A stretch of DNA of 43,125 nt from Acidobacteriota bacterium (GTDB taxonomy: Bacteria > Acidobacteriota > Terriglobia > Bryobacterales > Bryobacteraceae), in contig JAFDVU010000044.1 in assembly GCA_018268835.1 (NCBI GenBank), positions 1 through 43,125 on the forward strand, in the 5' to 3' direction. Positions within the stretch are counted from its first letter, which is position 1. Every line of letters begins with the position of its first letter. A program made the translations under genes and the position numbers. Under the pieces are notes generated by a model. The model saw only the letters and a list, made by a program, of their open reading frames with translations, had not been told where the DNA came from and did no database searches. Positions 1 through 10,239 of this stretch are shown piece by piece.

Positions 1-144
1 TCGCTCAAGCGGAGCAATGGAAGTCACCATATCTACGCCAAACCCGCGGAGCGAAGGGTCATCTCGGTTCCCGTACACGGAAACAAGAATCTGAAGGCAG
101 GGCTTGCGCTTCGAATCGCACGGGATGCAGGCATCGACATCTAG
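1..144 (+). CDS. hicA: HicA-type mRNA interferase toxin, C-terminal part (cut by the left window edge)
   Basis: The first 47 codons are open from base 1 to a TAG at 142-144. The peptide contains GSHHIY (residues 7-12), then a P-x-E-R-R-V-I-S-V-P-V-H stretch and a GNKNLKAG loop, ending in a helix. This is the usual second half of HicA, whose small double-stranded-RNA-binding fold carries the active His in the GSHH motif. HicA cleaves mRNA and is neutralised by HicB. No HicB-like frame follows, so the partner, if present, lies upstream outside the window (hicB-hicA order) or is lost. The N-terminus is missing only because the window starts here. The family assignment is quite sure; activity is not known. 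Confidence 0.8.
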   Translation, partial: SLKRSNGSHHIYAKPAERRVISVPVHGNKNLKAGLALRIARDAGIDI

Positions 145-162
145 CCACCGTCTGGGGGGCAC

Positions 163-184
163 GATCAGCAACGGCGACTACGCG
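163..184 (+). repeat. Dispersed repeat, copy 1 (short, 3' half only)
   Basis: These 22 bases match the copy at 43063-43084 at 21 positions. The similarity to the other copies fades upstream of 163. Read in the frame starting at 164 it gives I-S-N-G-D-Y-A-A-N-W and stops at a TGA about 15 codons on. It lies 18 bases after the hicA stop, in a different frame from hicA. Confidence 0.65.
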
Positions 185-638
185 GCCAACTGGCGGCGCC
201 GGACCGGCTGAGGGTCCAATCGGCGGTGCGGCAAAGATCCAGAGCGAACGCGAACGCGTCCTCAAGTCGTTCCGCGATTTCGGCGAGAGCCTGCCAATTC
301 TGCGTTCGAGACGCACGGTTGGCAGAGATCCCAATCCTTCAACGTTGGCTACTGATTCAGGAGAACTTTGCGAATATGCTGCGATCTGAGCACTGCCCTT
401 GCCCGCGGGTACCTTGGAGGCGCTCTGCCTTTCTGAGGCAGGCAGCTTGAGCGTAGCACTACGACGGTCGCCGGAATCACGAAAGAAGTTTTTAACATCC
501 CAATATTTCGTAATATAAAGAGGCGAATGGACCGTCGCTGTCGCGCATTCCTGGCGAGGTCAGCACGGCTTCACCTTCAGTGGTGCTGAAGGCTGCCGCA
601 TGCAAGGCTCATGTTGGCTTGCATTCATCAACGTTATT
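185..638. other. Intergenic region, no gene recognised
   Basis: Short open frames exist on both strands but none has a recognisable family, convincing codon use or a ribosome-binding site. A weak hairpin (CTGCCT, 5-base loop, AGGCAG) lies at 425-441 without a T run. An AT-rich patch at 487-518 stands out from the GC-rich surroundings and could hold the promoter of the downstream NHL-repeat gene: TTTTTA at 489-494 and TAATAT at 511-516 are separated by 16 bases. This promoter reading is weak. Confidence 0.4.
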
Positions 639-643
639 GGAGG
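639..643 (+). promoter_or_regulatory. Ribosome-binding site that fixes the TTG start of the NHL-repeat gene
   Basis: GGAGG lies 5 bases before a TTG at 649. The earlier in-frame GTG at 580 has no such site, and starting at 649 puts a hydrophobic leader at the very N-terminus. Confidence 0.6.
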
Positions 644-648
644 CGCCT

Positions 649-3600
649 TTGAGAATCTTAACTGAAGTATGTGCTCTCGCCCTGCTTCGGATATCCTCAA
701 TGTGGGCACAGCAATATATCATATCCACCTACGCCGGCGGAGTTGCACCGACAACCCCGCTTCTTGGGGTCCAGACCTACATCGGAAACCCTCAAGGTGT
801 CGCCGTTGACCGTACAGGAAACGTCTACTTCAGCGGGCTCAACTGCGTGTTCAAGCTCAATCCGGCCGGAGTGTTGACGCTCGCCGCGGGCAACGCTCGC
901 CTGGGCTATTCGGGTGACGGTGGTCCCGCGGCCAACGCCCAGTTGAACAGTCCTCAAGGCTTAACCGTGGATGCCGCCGGAAATCTATACGTCGCCGAAG
1001 ACAATCGTGTTCGGAAGGTGTCCCCTACAGGAAGGATTATTACGGTGGCCGGCAACGGCTCCAAAGGCTACTCCGGCGATGGAGGCCCTGCCACCAGTGC
1101 CCAAATCAGCACCGTCTTCTGGCTGCCATATGTGAATAGCACAGGACTCGCAGTGGACGCAGGCGGCAGCCTTTACATAGCTGATTCCGGCAACAACCGT
1201 GTCCGAAAGGTGTCGGCAGCTGGAGTGATCACCACGGTTGCCGGCACTGGTTCCCCAGGCTACTCCGGCGATGGCGGATTGGCCACCAACGCCCAGTTTT
1301 CCGAGCCAACCGGAGTGGCGGTGGACACCAACGGCAGCCTCTACATTGCCGACCTCGGCAACTCCCGCATCCGAAAAGTGTCGCCCACGGGAATCGTCAC
1401 CACAGTGGCTGGTAACGGTAGCGCCGGGCGCGCCGGAGGCGACGGCGGTCCTGCTATCAACGCGGAGATCGGTTTTCCCAGCAGCGTGGCAGTCGATGCG
1501 AACGGCAACATCTACATCGGCGATCCAGCGAACAACTACGTCTGGAAAGTGTCCGCCGCGGGAATCATCCGCACCATCGCGGGCGGAGGACGCGCCGCAG
1601 GTCTCGGCGATGGCGCTGATGCCACCAACTCGAACCTCTCTTTGCCTTTGGGTCTTGCTGTCGACTCCGGCGGGAACCTATACATCGCCGACTGGGGCCA
1701 CCGCCGGATCCGAAAGGTATCGGCCGCGGGAGTAATCACGACGGTAGCCGGTGGAGGGGACCTCGGATTACCTGCCAGCGGCGGGCCAGCCGAAAGCACA
1801 CAACTCGGTTACCCCGAAGGTGTGGCCCTGGATACGGCGGGCAACCTCTACGTGGCCGATTCAGTCGGGAATCGCGTTCACAAGGTATCCCCCGGAGGAA
1901 TGGTCACTAGCGTCGCCGGGAACGGGTCCGCCGGTTACTCTGGCGATAACGGTCCCGCCATCAGCGCTCGACTGAATGAGCCCGATGCCGTTGCCGTGGA
2001 CTCGAAGGGAAACCTCTACATCGCCGATTCCTCCAACGGCCGCGTCAGGAAGGTATCAGCCGCGGGGATCATCACCACGGTTGCTGGCAATGGCTCGACC
2101 GGCTACTCTGGCGATGGCGGTCCGGCGACCGACGCTCAGCTTTCACGTCCCCGTGGCGTGGCGGTGGATTCCATCGGAAACCTGTTCATCGCGGACTCAG
2201 GCAATTGGCGCATCCGCAAGGTCTCTCCGACTGGAACCATTACGACTGTTGCCGGTAACGGTTCCCCTGGCTACCTTGGCGATGGTGGTCTTGCCATCGA
2301 GGCTCAACTCTATGATCCGCACGGAGTGGCCGTCGACGGGATCGCGAACATCTATATAGCGGACTCTGGAAATAATCTGATCCGGAAGGTGTCTACCACG
2401 GGGATCATCACAACCGTTGCCGGCAATCCTTCGACCTACTACTCCGAAGACGGCGGTCCCGCTAGCGGGACAAGGCTGAAAGACCCAGTAGCGGTGTCGG
2501 TGGACACCGTTGGGAACTTATACATCTCGGAATATTTCAATAGCCGTGTCCGTGGGGTCTCGACTGCCGGAATCATGTCCACGGTTGTGGGCACCGGCGC
2601 CCGGGGTTATTCCGGCGATGGTGGTCCGGCTACGAGCGCACAGATTGGTATCCCGGGAGGGATGGCAATCGACGCCAGCGGCAAGCTCTACCTCGCCGAT
2701 CCGGCAAATGGCGCCGTTCGTCTGCTTACGCCGGTCAGGTCCATCTGTTCCGCCTCCGTCTCTTCTGCGGCGCTACGTGCGCCTGCCGCAGGGGGCACCC
2801 TCGTTCTCACCATCACCGCTGATTCGACGTGCGCCTGGACCGTCTCCACGCTACCCGAGTGGATCAACGCTAGCCCGCGATCCGCTAATGGCACTGCCGA
2901 CATAAGCTTTGTGCTAGCACCCAACTCGGGAGCCCCACGTTCCACACAGATCCTCATCGCAGGAAATGTGGTGAACGTGAGTCAGTCCTCGAACGTATTC
3001 ATGATCAGTGGTGGGGGGCCCGTTGATGACGCTTACGCACCGCCGGTAGTTCCCGGGAGCATCTTTACGATCTTCGGCAACTTCCTTCTCCCGGATCCGA
3101 TTCCGGTCGACTCATTCCCTCTTCCGATTGGCCTGGGCGGGCTGTCACTTCACTTCGAAGGCGGTCCGACTGCTCCCTTGTTCTACGCCGACGTCGGCCA
3201 GGTGAACGCGCAGGTTCCTTGGGAGTTGGCGGGGCGGCTCAACACAACAATCACGGCCACATTAGACGGCCGGAGCACGGCGCCGCAGCTGTTGAATCTT
3301 GCCAAGTACGCCCCTGGGATCTTTACGACAAACGGCGGTGGCACCGGACAAGGGGCAATTCTGGACGGCAATTATCGTCTCGTGGACCCTTCTAACCCTG
3401 CGGTAGCGGGGAGCACGGTGGTCCAGATCTATTGCACCGGCTTGGGGCCTGTAACCAATCAACCCGCCACTGGTTCACCATCGCCCAACAACCCACTGTC
3501 AAGGACGACCAGTCAACCGTCGGTATCAATCGGCGGGGCCTTGGCGAACGTTGTGTTTTCCGGCTTGGCGCCGGGAGCGGTTGGCCTTTATCAGGTGAAT

Positions 3601-3699
3601 GCCCTCGTGCCTTCCGCAGCGGCAAAAGGCAGCGCGGTGCCCGCAGTGGTATCGATCGGTGGACTGCAATCTAACACCGTTACAATAGCGGTGAAATAG
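649..3699 (+). CDS. Secreted NHL-repeat beta-propeller protein with BACON-like and Solibacter-type C-terminal domains
   Basis: A 1016-residue protein starting at TTG 649 (GGAGG 5 bases upstream; an in-frame GTG at 580 is the alternative). Residues 1-22 form a leader ending near MWA-QQ. Residues about 42-695 hold twelve NHL strands joined by eleven linkers of the form TTVAGNGSxGYSGDGG, with a period near 56 residues and G-V-A-V-D and L-Y-I-A-D cores; this is enough for two propellers. Residues about 697-780 resemble a BACON/Ig-like domain with the core C-A-W-T-V. Residues about 785-1016 match the C-terminal domain named from Solibacter (TIGR03437), with YADVGQVNAQVPWEL and GLYQVNALVP motifs. 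Such proteins are exported; ligand and role are unknown. The internal repeats are highly similar, suggesting recent duplication or gene conversion. The gene is monocistronic. Confidence 0.88.
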   Translation: MRILTEVCALALLRISSMWAQQYIISTYAGGVAPTTPLLGVQTYIGNPQGVAVDRTGNVYFSGLNCVFKLNPAGVLTLAAGNARLGYSGDGGPAANAQLNSPQGLTVDAAGNLYVAEDNRVRKVSPTGRIITVAGNGSKGYSGDGGPATSAQISTVFWLPYVNSTGLAVDAGGSLYIADSGNNRVRKVSAAGVITTVAGTGSPGYSGDGGLATNAQFSEPTGVAVDTNGSLYIADLGNSRIRKVSPTGIVTTVAGNGSAGRAGGDGGPAINAEIGFPSSVAVDANGNIYIGDPANNYVWKVSAAGIIRTIAGGGRAAGLGDGADATNSNLSLPLGLAVDSGGNLYIADWGHRRIRKVSAAGVITTVAGGGDLGLPASGGPAESTQLGYPEGVALDTAGNLYVADSVGNRVHKVSPGGMVTSVAGNGSAGYSGDNGPAISARLNEPDAVAVDSKGNLYIADSSNGRVRKVSAAGIITTVAGNGSTGYSGDGGPATDAQLSRPRGVAVDSIGNLFIADSGNWRIRKVSPTGTITTVAGNGSPGYLGDGGLAIEAQLYDPHGVAVDGIANIYIADSGNNLIRKVSTTGIITTVAGNPSTYYSEDGGPASGTRLKDPVAVSVDTVGNLYISEYFNSRVRGVSTAGIMSTVVGTGARGYSGDGGPATSAQIGIPGGMAIDASGKLYLADPANGAVRLLTPVRSICSASVSSAALRAPAAGGTLVLTITADSTCAWTVSTLPEWINASPRSANGTADISFVLAPNSGAPRSTQILIAGNVVNVSQSSNVFMISGGGPVDDAYAPPVVPGSIFTIFGNFLLPDPIPVDSFPLPIGLGGLSLHFEGGPTAPLFYADVGQVNAQVPWELAGRLNTTITATLDGRSTAPQLLNLAKYAPGIFTTNGGGTGQGAILDGNYRLVDPSNPAVAGSTVVQIYCTGLGPVTNQPATGSPSPNNPLSRTTSQPSVSIGGALANVVFSGLAPGAVGLYQVNALVPSAAAKGSAVPAVVSIGGLQSNTVTIAVK

Positions 3700-3943
3700 C
3701 GTTTGAGTGGTGAGGAATGATTCGGTCGCGGGCGAGATCGGCACGCCGAATTCCAGAATGCCGTCTCGAAGTAAGAGCCGTTTGCAACCTGCTTCGTTTC
3801 GAGAACTGAACAGCAGCCGTCCGTTCGCGTCAAAACTGGACTTCCTTAAATCGCCGCTGTCCGGCTGGTCACCTGCCGTAGTGGCGCGGCGCCAAACACC
3901 GGAGCTCCCGTGACCCGCAGTTTCACTTGGCCGGATAAACGCT
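3700..3943. other. Intergenic region, possibly gene remnants
   Basis: No convincing gene. On the minus strand a frame across 3526-3954 includes a stretch like F-D-A-N-G-R-L-L-F-S-S, which resembles secreted beta-propeller proteins, but it overlaps the NHL gene and has no proper context. It may be a decayed fragment. A GTG at 3910 opens a 50-codon frame that runs through the downstream repeat copy to a TAG at 4060-4062. Confidence 0.35.
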
Positions 3944-4005
3944 CGTCTCGCCATCTGACGCAGCGCTGGGAACGGCCGCCGGCCAAGATCAGCGACGGGG
4001 ACTAC
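3944..4005 (+). repeat. Dispersed repeat, copy 2 (full length)
   Basis: This 62-base stretch matches 43020-43081 at 60 of 62 positions. In the frame of the GTG at 3910 it reads S-R-H-L-T-Q-R-W-E-R-P-P-A-K-I-S-D-G-D-Y, followed after three residues by Trp, then a stop at 4060. It contains the palindromes CAGCGCTG and CGGCCG. It lies between the NHL gene and the fabG fragment with its toxin-antitoxin pair. Confidence 0.8.
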
Positions 4006-4151
4006 AAGCTCGTGTGGATCCCTTCCGGTTTGCCCACAATGCTGGAGTGGTGCGCCGAATAGGACAGCGGACAGCCAGTCCCATTATGATTCCGATGCTA
4101 GCGAGTTCCGCCCAACGTGTTGAGGTCTGCAACAGAGGCATCCAGGGAGGC

Positions 4152-4261
4152 GCTTCCTCGCTGCACAGGAACTTCACGGCGTGCACGATGTCCTCGGGCT
4201 GCCCGATGCGTCCCAGCGGCACCTGCGTCAGGATCTTCGCCTTCACCTCCTCCGGCAGCGA
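4152..4261 (-). pseudogene. Fragment of fabG, a partial duplicate of the intact gene about 900 bases away
   Basis: About 110 bases closely match 5061-5169 inside intact fabG, on the same strand. The peptide L-P-E-E-V-K-A-K-I-L-T-Q-V-P-L-G-R-I-G-Q then P-E-D-I-V-H-A-V-K-F-L-C-S-E-E-A parallels the C-terminal part of FabG. Similarity ends abruptly on both sides: the last roughly 17 residues of FabG and the whole Rossmann N-terminus, including the catalytic Tyr and Lys, are missing. The flanking frame continues into unrelated sequence. It is a dead fragment. The toxin-antitoxin pair sits exactly between fragment and intact gene, so duplication during insertion is a plausible origin. Confidence 0.8.
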
Positions 4262-4300
4262 TGTTGACGACACTGGCCCGAATCCATGGGTGTTTGGGAC

Positions 4301-4666
4301 CTACTTTAGTGGTAACCGGCGGATCCGAATGCCGGTTTCATCTGCCGAGACGGCTGCGCCTTCCGACAGAGCCGATTCACATTGCCGGCATACCGTGGTG
4401 ATCAGGTCCGCCTGACCTTTGGCATCAAGCCCCTGCACGCGAAGCAACACCACCGAAAGGCGCCCACCGCCAGTTAATGCCAGATGGGCGTGAAAGTCGT
4501 GATCCAATGTGATGCACACCCGCAAATCGCGCTTTGCGGCTTCCATGATTTCGGCGTCTTCCGCCCGATCCATGCCGATCTCCGCGACGTGAACGGCATC
4601 ATGCCCCGTGCCGCGAAGGATGGCAGCGGCGTGCGGTGCCAGCCCTTGGTCAAGCGGAAATTTCAT
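4301..4666 (-). CDS. DUF5615 PIN-like toxin of a DUF433/DUF5615 toxin-antitoxin pair
   Basis: A 121-residue protein beginning M-K-F-P-L-D-Q-G-L, the standard DUF5615 opening with an early acidic residue (Asp6). Further acidic positions typical of the PIN-like active site follow: D-A-E-I at 37-40 and T-L-D-H-D-F-H at 53-59 (Asp55, Asp57). DUF5615 proteins are thought to be metal-dependent RNases paired with DUF433 antitoxins; this is family knowledge, not shown here. Its start ATG (4666-4664) overlaps the stop of the upstream DUF433 gene as ATGA, so the two are translationally coupled. A C-terminal extension of about 20 residues (from about 100 to 121) is rich in charged residues. Complete by length. 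Confidence 0.85.
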   Translation of the reverse strand: MKFPLDQGLAPHAAAILRGTGHDAVHVAEIGMDRAEDAEIMEAAKRDLRVCITLDHDFHAHLALTGGGRLSVVLLRVQGLDAKGQADLITTVCRQCESALSEGAAVSADETGIRIRRLPLK

Positions 4667-4923
4667 GCTACCCGGTCTATGCTGAACCTCCCGTCATCGA
4701 CGGTGGCTGCCGCGTAGCGCAAAGCCTGCTGGAGATCTTCGGGTTCGAGGAACGGATACTCGGCCAGAAGTGTGGCCCGGTCGGGATACGTTGCAAGCAA
4801 CTCCAGAACGCGGCGGACCGTGATACGCATTCCGCGAATGCATGGCTTGCCGCCGCACTTTCCCGGCTCAACTGTAATCCGGTCAAACAGATCTACCGTG
4901 GCCACGAGTTCAGTCTGGACCAT
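4663..4923 (-). CDS. DUF433 antitoxin
   Basis: An 86-residue protein from the ATG at 4923; an in-frame ATG at 4974 would add 17 residues of Arg/Pro-rich sequence that does not look like the family, so the shorter form is chosen. Residues about 10-75 carry the DUF433 signature: D-R-I-T-V-E-P-G-K-C-G-G-K-P-C-I-R-G, a helix-turn-helix-like R-I-T-V-R-R-V-L-E-L-L-A, and L-E-P-E-D-L-Q-Q-A-L-R-Y-A-A. DUF433 proteins are small winged/HTH antitoxins that bind DNA and a DUF5615 or PIN toxin. Antitoxin-first order and the 4-base overlap with the toxin fit autoregulation of the pair. Confidence 0.85.
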   Translation of the reverse strand: MVQTELVATVDLFDRITVEPGKCGGKPCIRGMRITVRRVLELLATYPDRATLLAEYPFLEPEDLQQALRYAAATVDDGRFSIDRVA

Positions 4924-5008
4924 CGGAACACACCGTGCCGGCCGAGGCGATCGCGAGTGGGGTTCGCGGAGCATGCACCCGCCGAGCCTGCCGGCGCCAC
5001 CTGAATCT

Positions 5009-5743
5009 CTACATGTACATGCCGCCGTTGACGGCGAGCACGTGTCCGGTGATGTAGCCCGCTTCCTCGCTGCACAGGAACTTCACGGCGTTCGCGATAT
5101 CTTCCGGCTGTCCGATGCGGCCAAGCGGTACCTGCGCCAGGATCTTCGCCTTCACGTCCTCCGGCAGCACCTTGGTCATGTCGGTTTCGATGTACCCCGG
5201 CGCGACCGCGTTCACCGTCACCCCGCGGCTGCCCATCTCCTGCGCCAGCGCCTTGGTCATCGCGATCATGCCGCCCTTCGACGCCGCGTAGTTCGCCTGC
5301 CCCGCCGCGCCCGCCTGCCCGACCACGCTCGCGATGTTGACGATCCGGCCCCAGCGGTTGCGCATCATTCCCGGCAGCACCGCCTGCGCGCAGCGGAAGG
5401 CGCCGTTCAGGTTGATGTTGAGCACCAGGTCCCAGTCCGCGGCCTTCATCCGCATCGCCAGCCCGTCGCGCGTGATCCCGGCGTTGTTCACCAGCACGTC
5501 GATGCGGGTCTTGTCCTTCATCACCTTGGCGAAACCTTCCTTGACCGATTCCGGCGATGTCACGTCCAGGTTCAGGGTCATGGCTTCGCCGCTGCATGAG
5601 CGGATCTCTTCGGCCACCTGTTCGTTACGCTCGATTTCCGGCGACGCGACCACGATGTCGTAGTTCGCGCGGCACAGAGTCAGCGCGATGGCGCGGCCGA
5701 TGCCGCGGCTCGCACCCGTAACGAAGGCCACTCGGTTGAACAT
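5009..5743 (-). CDS. fabG: 3-oxoacyl-[ACP] reductase (FabG), short-chain dehydrogenase
   Basis: A 244-residue SDR of normal FabG length. The cofactor motif T-G-A-S-R-G-I-G is at 9-16, NNAG at 86-89, and the catalytic residues Asn111, Ser139, Tyr152 and Lys156 (Y-A-A-S-K) are all present. FabG reduces 3-oxoacyl-ACP with NADPH in the elongation cycle of fatty-acid synthesis in the cytoplasm. The start is supported by AAGGAG 5 to 6 bases upstream. No other fatty-acid genes are adjacent, so a different 3-oxo substrate cannot be excluded; SDRs near accessory DNA are often reassigned. It is transcribed away from ubiD and towards the toxin-antitoxin pair. A fragment of the same gene lies at 4152-4261. 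Confidence 0.88.
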   Translation of the reverse strand: MFNRVAFVTGASRGIGRAIALTLCRANYDIVVASPEIERNEQVAEEIRSCSGEAMTLNLDVTSPESVKEGFAKVMKDKTRIDVLVNNAGITRDGLAMRMKAADWDLVLNINLNGAFRCAQAVLPGMMRNRWGRIVNIASVVGQAGAAGQANYAASKGGMIAMTKALAQEMGSRGVTVNAVAPGYIETDMTKVLPEDVKAKILAQVPLGRIGQPEDIANAVKFLCSEEAGYITGHVLAVNGGMYM

Positions 5744-5869
5744 TCTCTCTCCTTAAGATAGGGCGGTATGAAATTCATGATAACCGATGGCATCCGAAAT
5801 TACCTCCGCGCGCCCGCCCGCCGCATCCTACAGTGCGAAACACGCGGCTTGTTACCATACTCGTAGCCT

Positions 5870-7315
5870 ATGGCCTATCAGGACTTGCGCGAATTCATCC
5901 GCGCGCTCGAAAAGAACGGCGAACTGAAGCGCGTCGCAATCGAAGTCGACCCCGCGCTCGAAATCACAGAATTCGCCGACCGTGCCGTGAAACAGGGCGG
6001 TCCCGCGCTGCTCTTCGAGCGGCCCAAGGGCTCCGCCTTCCCGGTGCTGATCAACTCGTTCGCTTCCATGCGCAAGATGGAGATCGCCCTCGAGGTGGGC
6101 TCGGTCGATGAGATCGCCGCCCGCATCGTCGAATTCCTCGAAATGCGCATGCCCGAAGGCATCATCGGCAAGCTCAAGATGCTGCCCAAACTCGCCGAGA
6201 TGGGCGCGTTCTTTCCCAGAATCGTCTCCAAGGGGCCATGCCAGGAGGTCGTGAAGAAGGACAACTTCTCGCTCTTCGATCTCCCCGTGCTCAAATGCTG
6301 GCCGGACGATGGCGGACGCTTTATCACGCTGCCGATGGTGTTTTCAAAGAATCCCGATACCGGCAAGCGCAACTGCGGCATGTACCGCATGCAGGTCTTC
6401 GACGAGCGCACCTGCGGCATGCACTGGCAGACCCACAAGCAGGGCGCCGAACACTATCGCCGCACCGGCAGACAAGGACGCACCCGCATGGAGATCGCGG
6501 TCGCCATCGGCGCCGACCCGGCCACCATGTACTCCGCCATCCTCCCGCTGCCGCCCGATCTCGACGAGATGATGATCTCTGGCTTCCTGCGGCAGAGCCC
6601 GGTCGAAATGGTGAAGTGCCAGACTGTCGATATCGAAGTCCCCGCGCACGCCGAATTCATCCTCGAAGGCTACGTCGAACTCGGCGAACTGCGCACCGAG
6701 GGCCCCTTCGGCGACCACACCGGCTTCTACTCGCTCGCCGACCAGTATCCGGTGTTCCACGTCACCTGCGTCACCCACCGCAAGGACCCCATCTACGTGA
6801 CCACCATCGTCGGCCCGCCGCCCATGGAGGACTACTACATGGGCAAGGCCATCGAGCGCATCTTCCTGCCGCTGATGCGCCTGCAACTCCCCGAAGTCCG
6901 CGATATCGCGATGCCGCCCGAGGGCGTGTTCCACAACCTGATCCTGGTCTCCATGCGCAAGAGCTACCCCGGCCACGCGCGCAAAGTCATGCACTCCATC
7001 TGGGGCACCGGACAGGCGATGTTCTCCAAGGTCATCGTGGTGGTGGATGAGGACGTGGACGTGCAGAACTACAGTGAAGTCGCCTGGAAGGCGCTCAACA
7101 ACATCGATCCGCAGCGCGACATCGAATTCGTGCTCGGCCCGGTGGATTCGCTCGACCACGCCAGCCGCCTGGCCAACTACGGTTCCAAGATGGGGATCGA
7201 CGCCACCCGCAAATGGCCCGGCGAAGGCTTCACGCGCCCCTGGCCGGACGTGATCGAAATGAGCCCCGAAGTCAAACGCCGCGTGGACGGCCTTTGGAAA
7301 ACCGCCGGGCTGTGA
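5870..7315 (+). CDS. UbiD-family decarboxylase (prenylated-FMN dependent)
   Basis: A 481-residue protein, normal UbiD length, starting M-A-Y-Q-D-L-R-E-F-I. The conserved E-G-P-F-G-D-H-T-G block is at about 277-285, and Glu277 sits where UbiD enzymes keep their catalytic glutamate; the N-V-V-like I-V-V-V-D-E-D-V-D-V motif is near 385. UbiD enzymes remove or add CO2 on aromatic or alpha,beta-unsaturated acids using prenylated FMN made by UbiX. Members serve ubiquinone or menaquinone synthesis or aromatic-acid breakdown; the substrate cannot be read from sequence. No ubiX is nearby. No Shine-Dalgarno is visible; CATACT lies 8 bases upstream of the ATG, so a leaderless message is possible. Confidence 0.85.
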   Translation: MAYQDLREFIRALEKNGELKRVAIEVDPALEITEFADRAVKQGGPALLFERPKGSAFPVLINSFASMRKMEIALEVGSVDEIAARIVEFLEMRMPEGIIGKLKMLPKLAEMGAFFPRIVSKGPCQEVVKKDNFSLFDLPVLKCWPDDGGRFITLPMVFSKNPDTGKRNCGMYRMQVFDERTCGMHWQTHKQGAEHYRRTGRQGRTRMEIAVAIGADPATMYSAILPLPPDLDEMMISGFLRQSPVEMVKCQTVDIEVPAHAEFILEGYVELGELRTEGPFGDHTGFYSLADQYPVFHVTCVTHRKDPIYVTTIVGPPPMEDYYMGKAIERIFLPLMRLQLPEVRDIAMPPEGVFHNLILVSMRKSYPGHARKVMHSIWGTGQAMFSKVIVVVDEDVDVQNYSEVAWKALNNIDPQRDIEFVLGPVDSLDHASRLANYGSKMGIDATRKWPGEGFTRPWPDVIEMSPEVKRRVDGLWKTAGL

Positions 7316-8220
7316 CTACTTCCGCCGCAGCAGTTTCTCCGTGAGCGACGCCTTCCCCGGCGCGAACTGCGCCGCCGCCGCCCGCAGATACGGCCGGAAC
7401 TCCCTCTGCCAGTACGCCGGAAATCCCATGCTCGAGATCTCCCCCAGCGTGTCCACGTAGTGATCCAGCAGCGCCTCCCCCAGCACCTTCCCCGTCCGAC
7501 GCGCCGCGCTCCGCGCCGCTTTCGACAACCACCGCAGGTTCGCCGGCACGTGCCCCACCGCCGACACCGCCATCAGGCTCGACACCGTGAACACGCTCCG
7601 CCCCTGCTCCTCCGCCGACCGCCGCATCCGCTCCCACACGCCCTCGATCCTCTCCATCGTCGGCACGTTCTTCGGCGGAATCGTCTCCACGTCGCGCTTC
7701 AACTGCTCCCACTCGCGCCGTAGCCCCGCGATGTCCACCGGCGGCAGATTCAGCGCCACCGCCAGCCGGTCGCTCGTCTTCTCCAGCCCCGCCAGCATCC
7801 CCTCCACCGTCTCGAACCGCTCCTCGATCAGCCCCTCCTTGACGAATTCATCGGAGATCTCGGCGATGAACCTGCGCCCGCCGCCCGTCACGTCCGCCAG
7901 CGCCGCCAGCACCCACACCGGCGACGCGCGGAACGCCAGGATCCCCAGCAGCTCGATGCCGTGGCTCGCCGTGCGCTTGAGAATGAAGTGCTCGCTCAGG
8001 TTCCCCTCGGCCGGATACACGCCCTCCACCTCGCCCACTTCCTCGATCATGAAGCGCAGCGCGACTTCGACCATCGTGCGATACAGCGTCGTCCGCCGCA
8101 CCGCCGCCGGCAGCACCACGTCCCCGATCTCGCGCAGCAATCCGCCGGAAAGCGCGCTCAACGACCGGATCGCGCGCTCCGGCAGCGAAAGCAGGTACTG
8201 ATAGCGTGGCGCCGGCGTAC

Positions 8221-8224
<4 letters not shown>
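7316..8224 (-). CDS. Unknown conserved-looking protein coupled to the xylonate dehydratase gene
   Basis: A 302-residue protein that I do not recognise. It starts at ATG 8224, whose ATGA overlaps the stop of the upstream dehydratase, so translation is probably coupled. The sequence is soluble-looking and mostly helical: a segment near 90-120 ([27 protein letters not shown]) is moderately hydrophobic, and charged helices with W-E-Q-L and W-E-R-M-R-R follow at about 170-215. There is no signal peptide and no obvious catalytic motif. An open frame extends further upstream inside the dehydratase gene, but its composition there (Gly/Arg-rich) is that of an antisense-like shadow. The operon position suggests a link to sugar-acid metabolism, nothing firmer. 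Confidence 0.75.
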
Positions 8225-10155
<1,931 letters not shown>

Positions 10156-10239
10156 GGAGCCTCCATATTACCGCCGCGGACCGTGGAGCCGCCCTGCCGG
10201 GAACCCTGTGCCATACTGAAAAATCAAGCCCTGCTCTCC

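Noticed and set aside
425..441. Hairpin as terminator of hicA
   Set aside because: Only a 6-bp stem with no T run and nearly 300 bases after the hicA stop.
900..2700. Evenly spaced DNA repeats that could look like a CRISPR or satellite array
   Set aside because: They are the coding repeats of NHL blades, with a period near 165-170 bases and one continuous reading frame; no short identical repeats with unique spacers.
3526..3954. Minus-strand frame with a propeller-like stretch
   Set aside because: It overlaps the 3' end of the NHL gene, lacks a start signal and matches no complete domain; at best a remnant.
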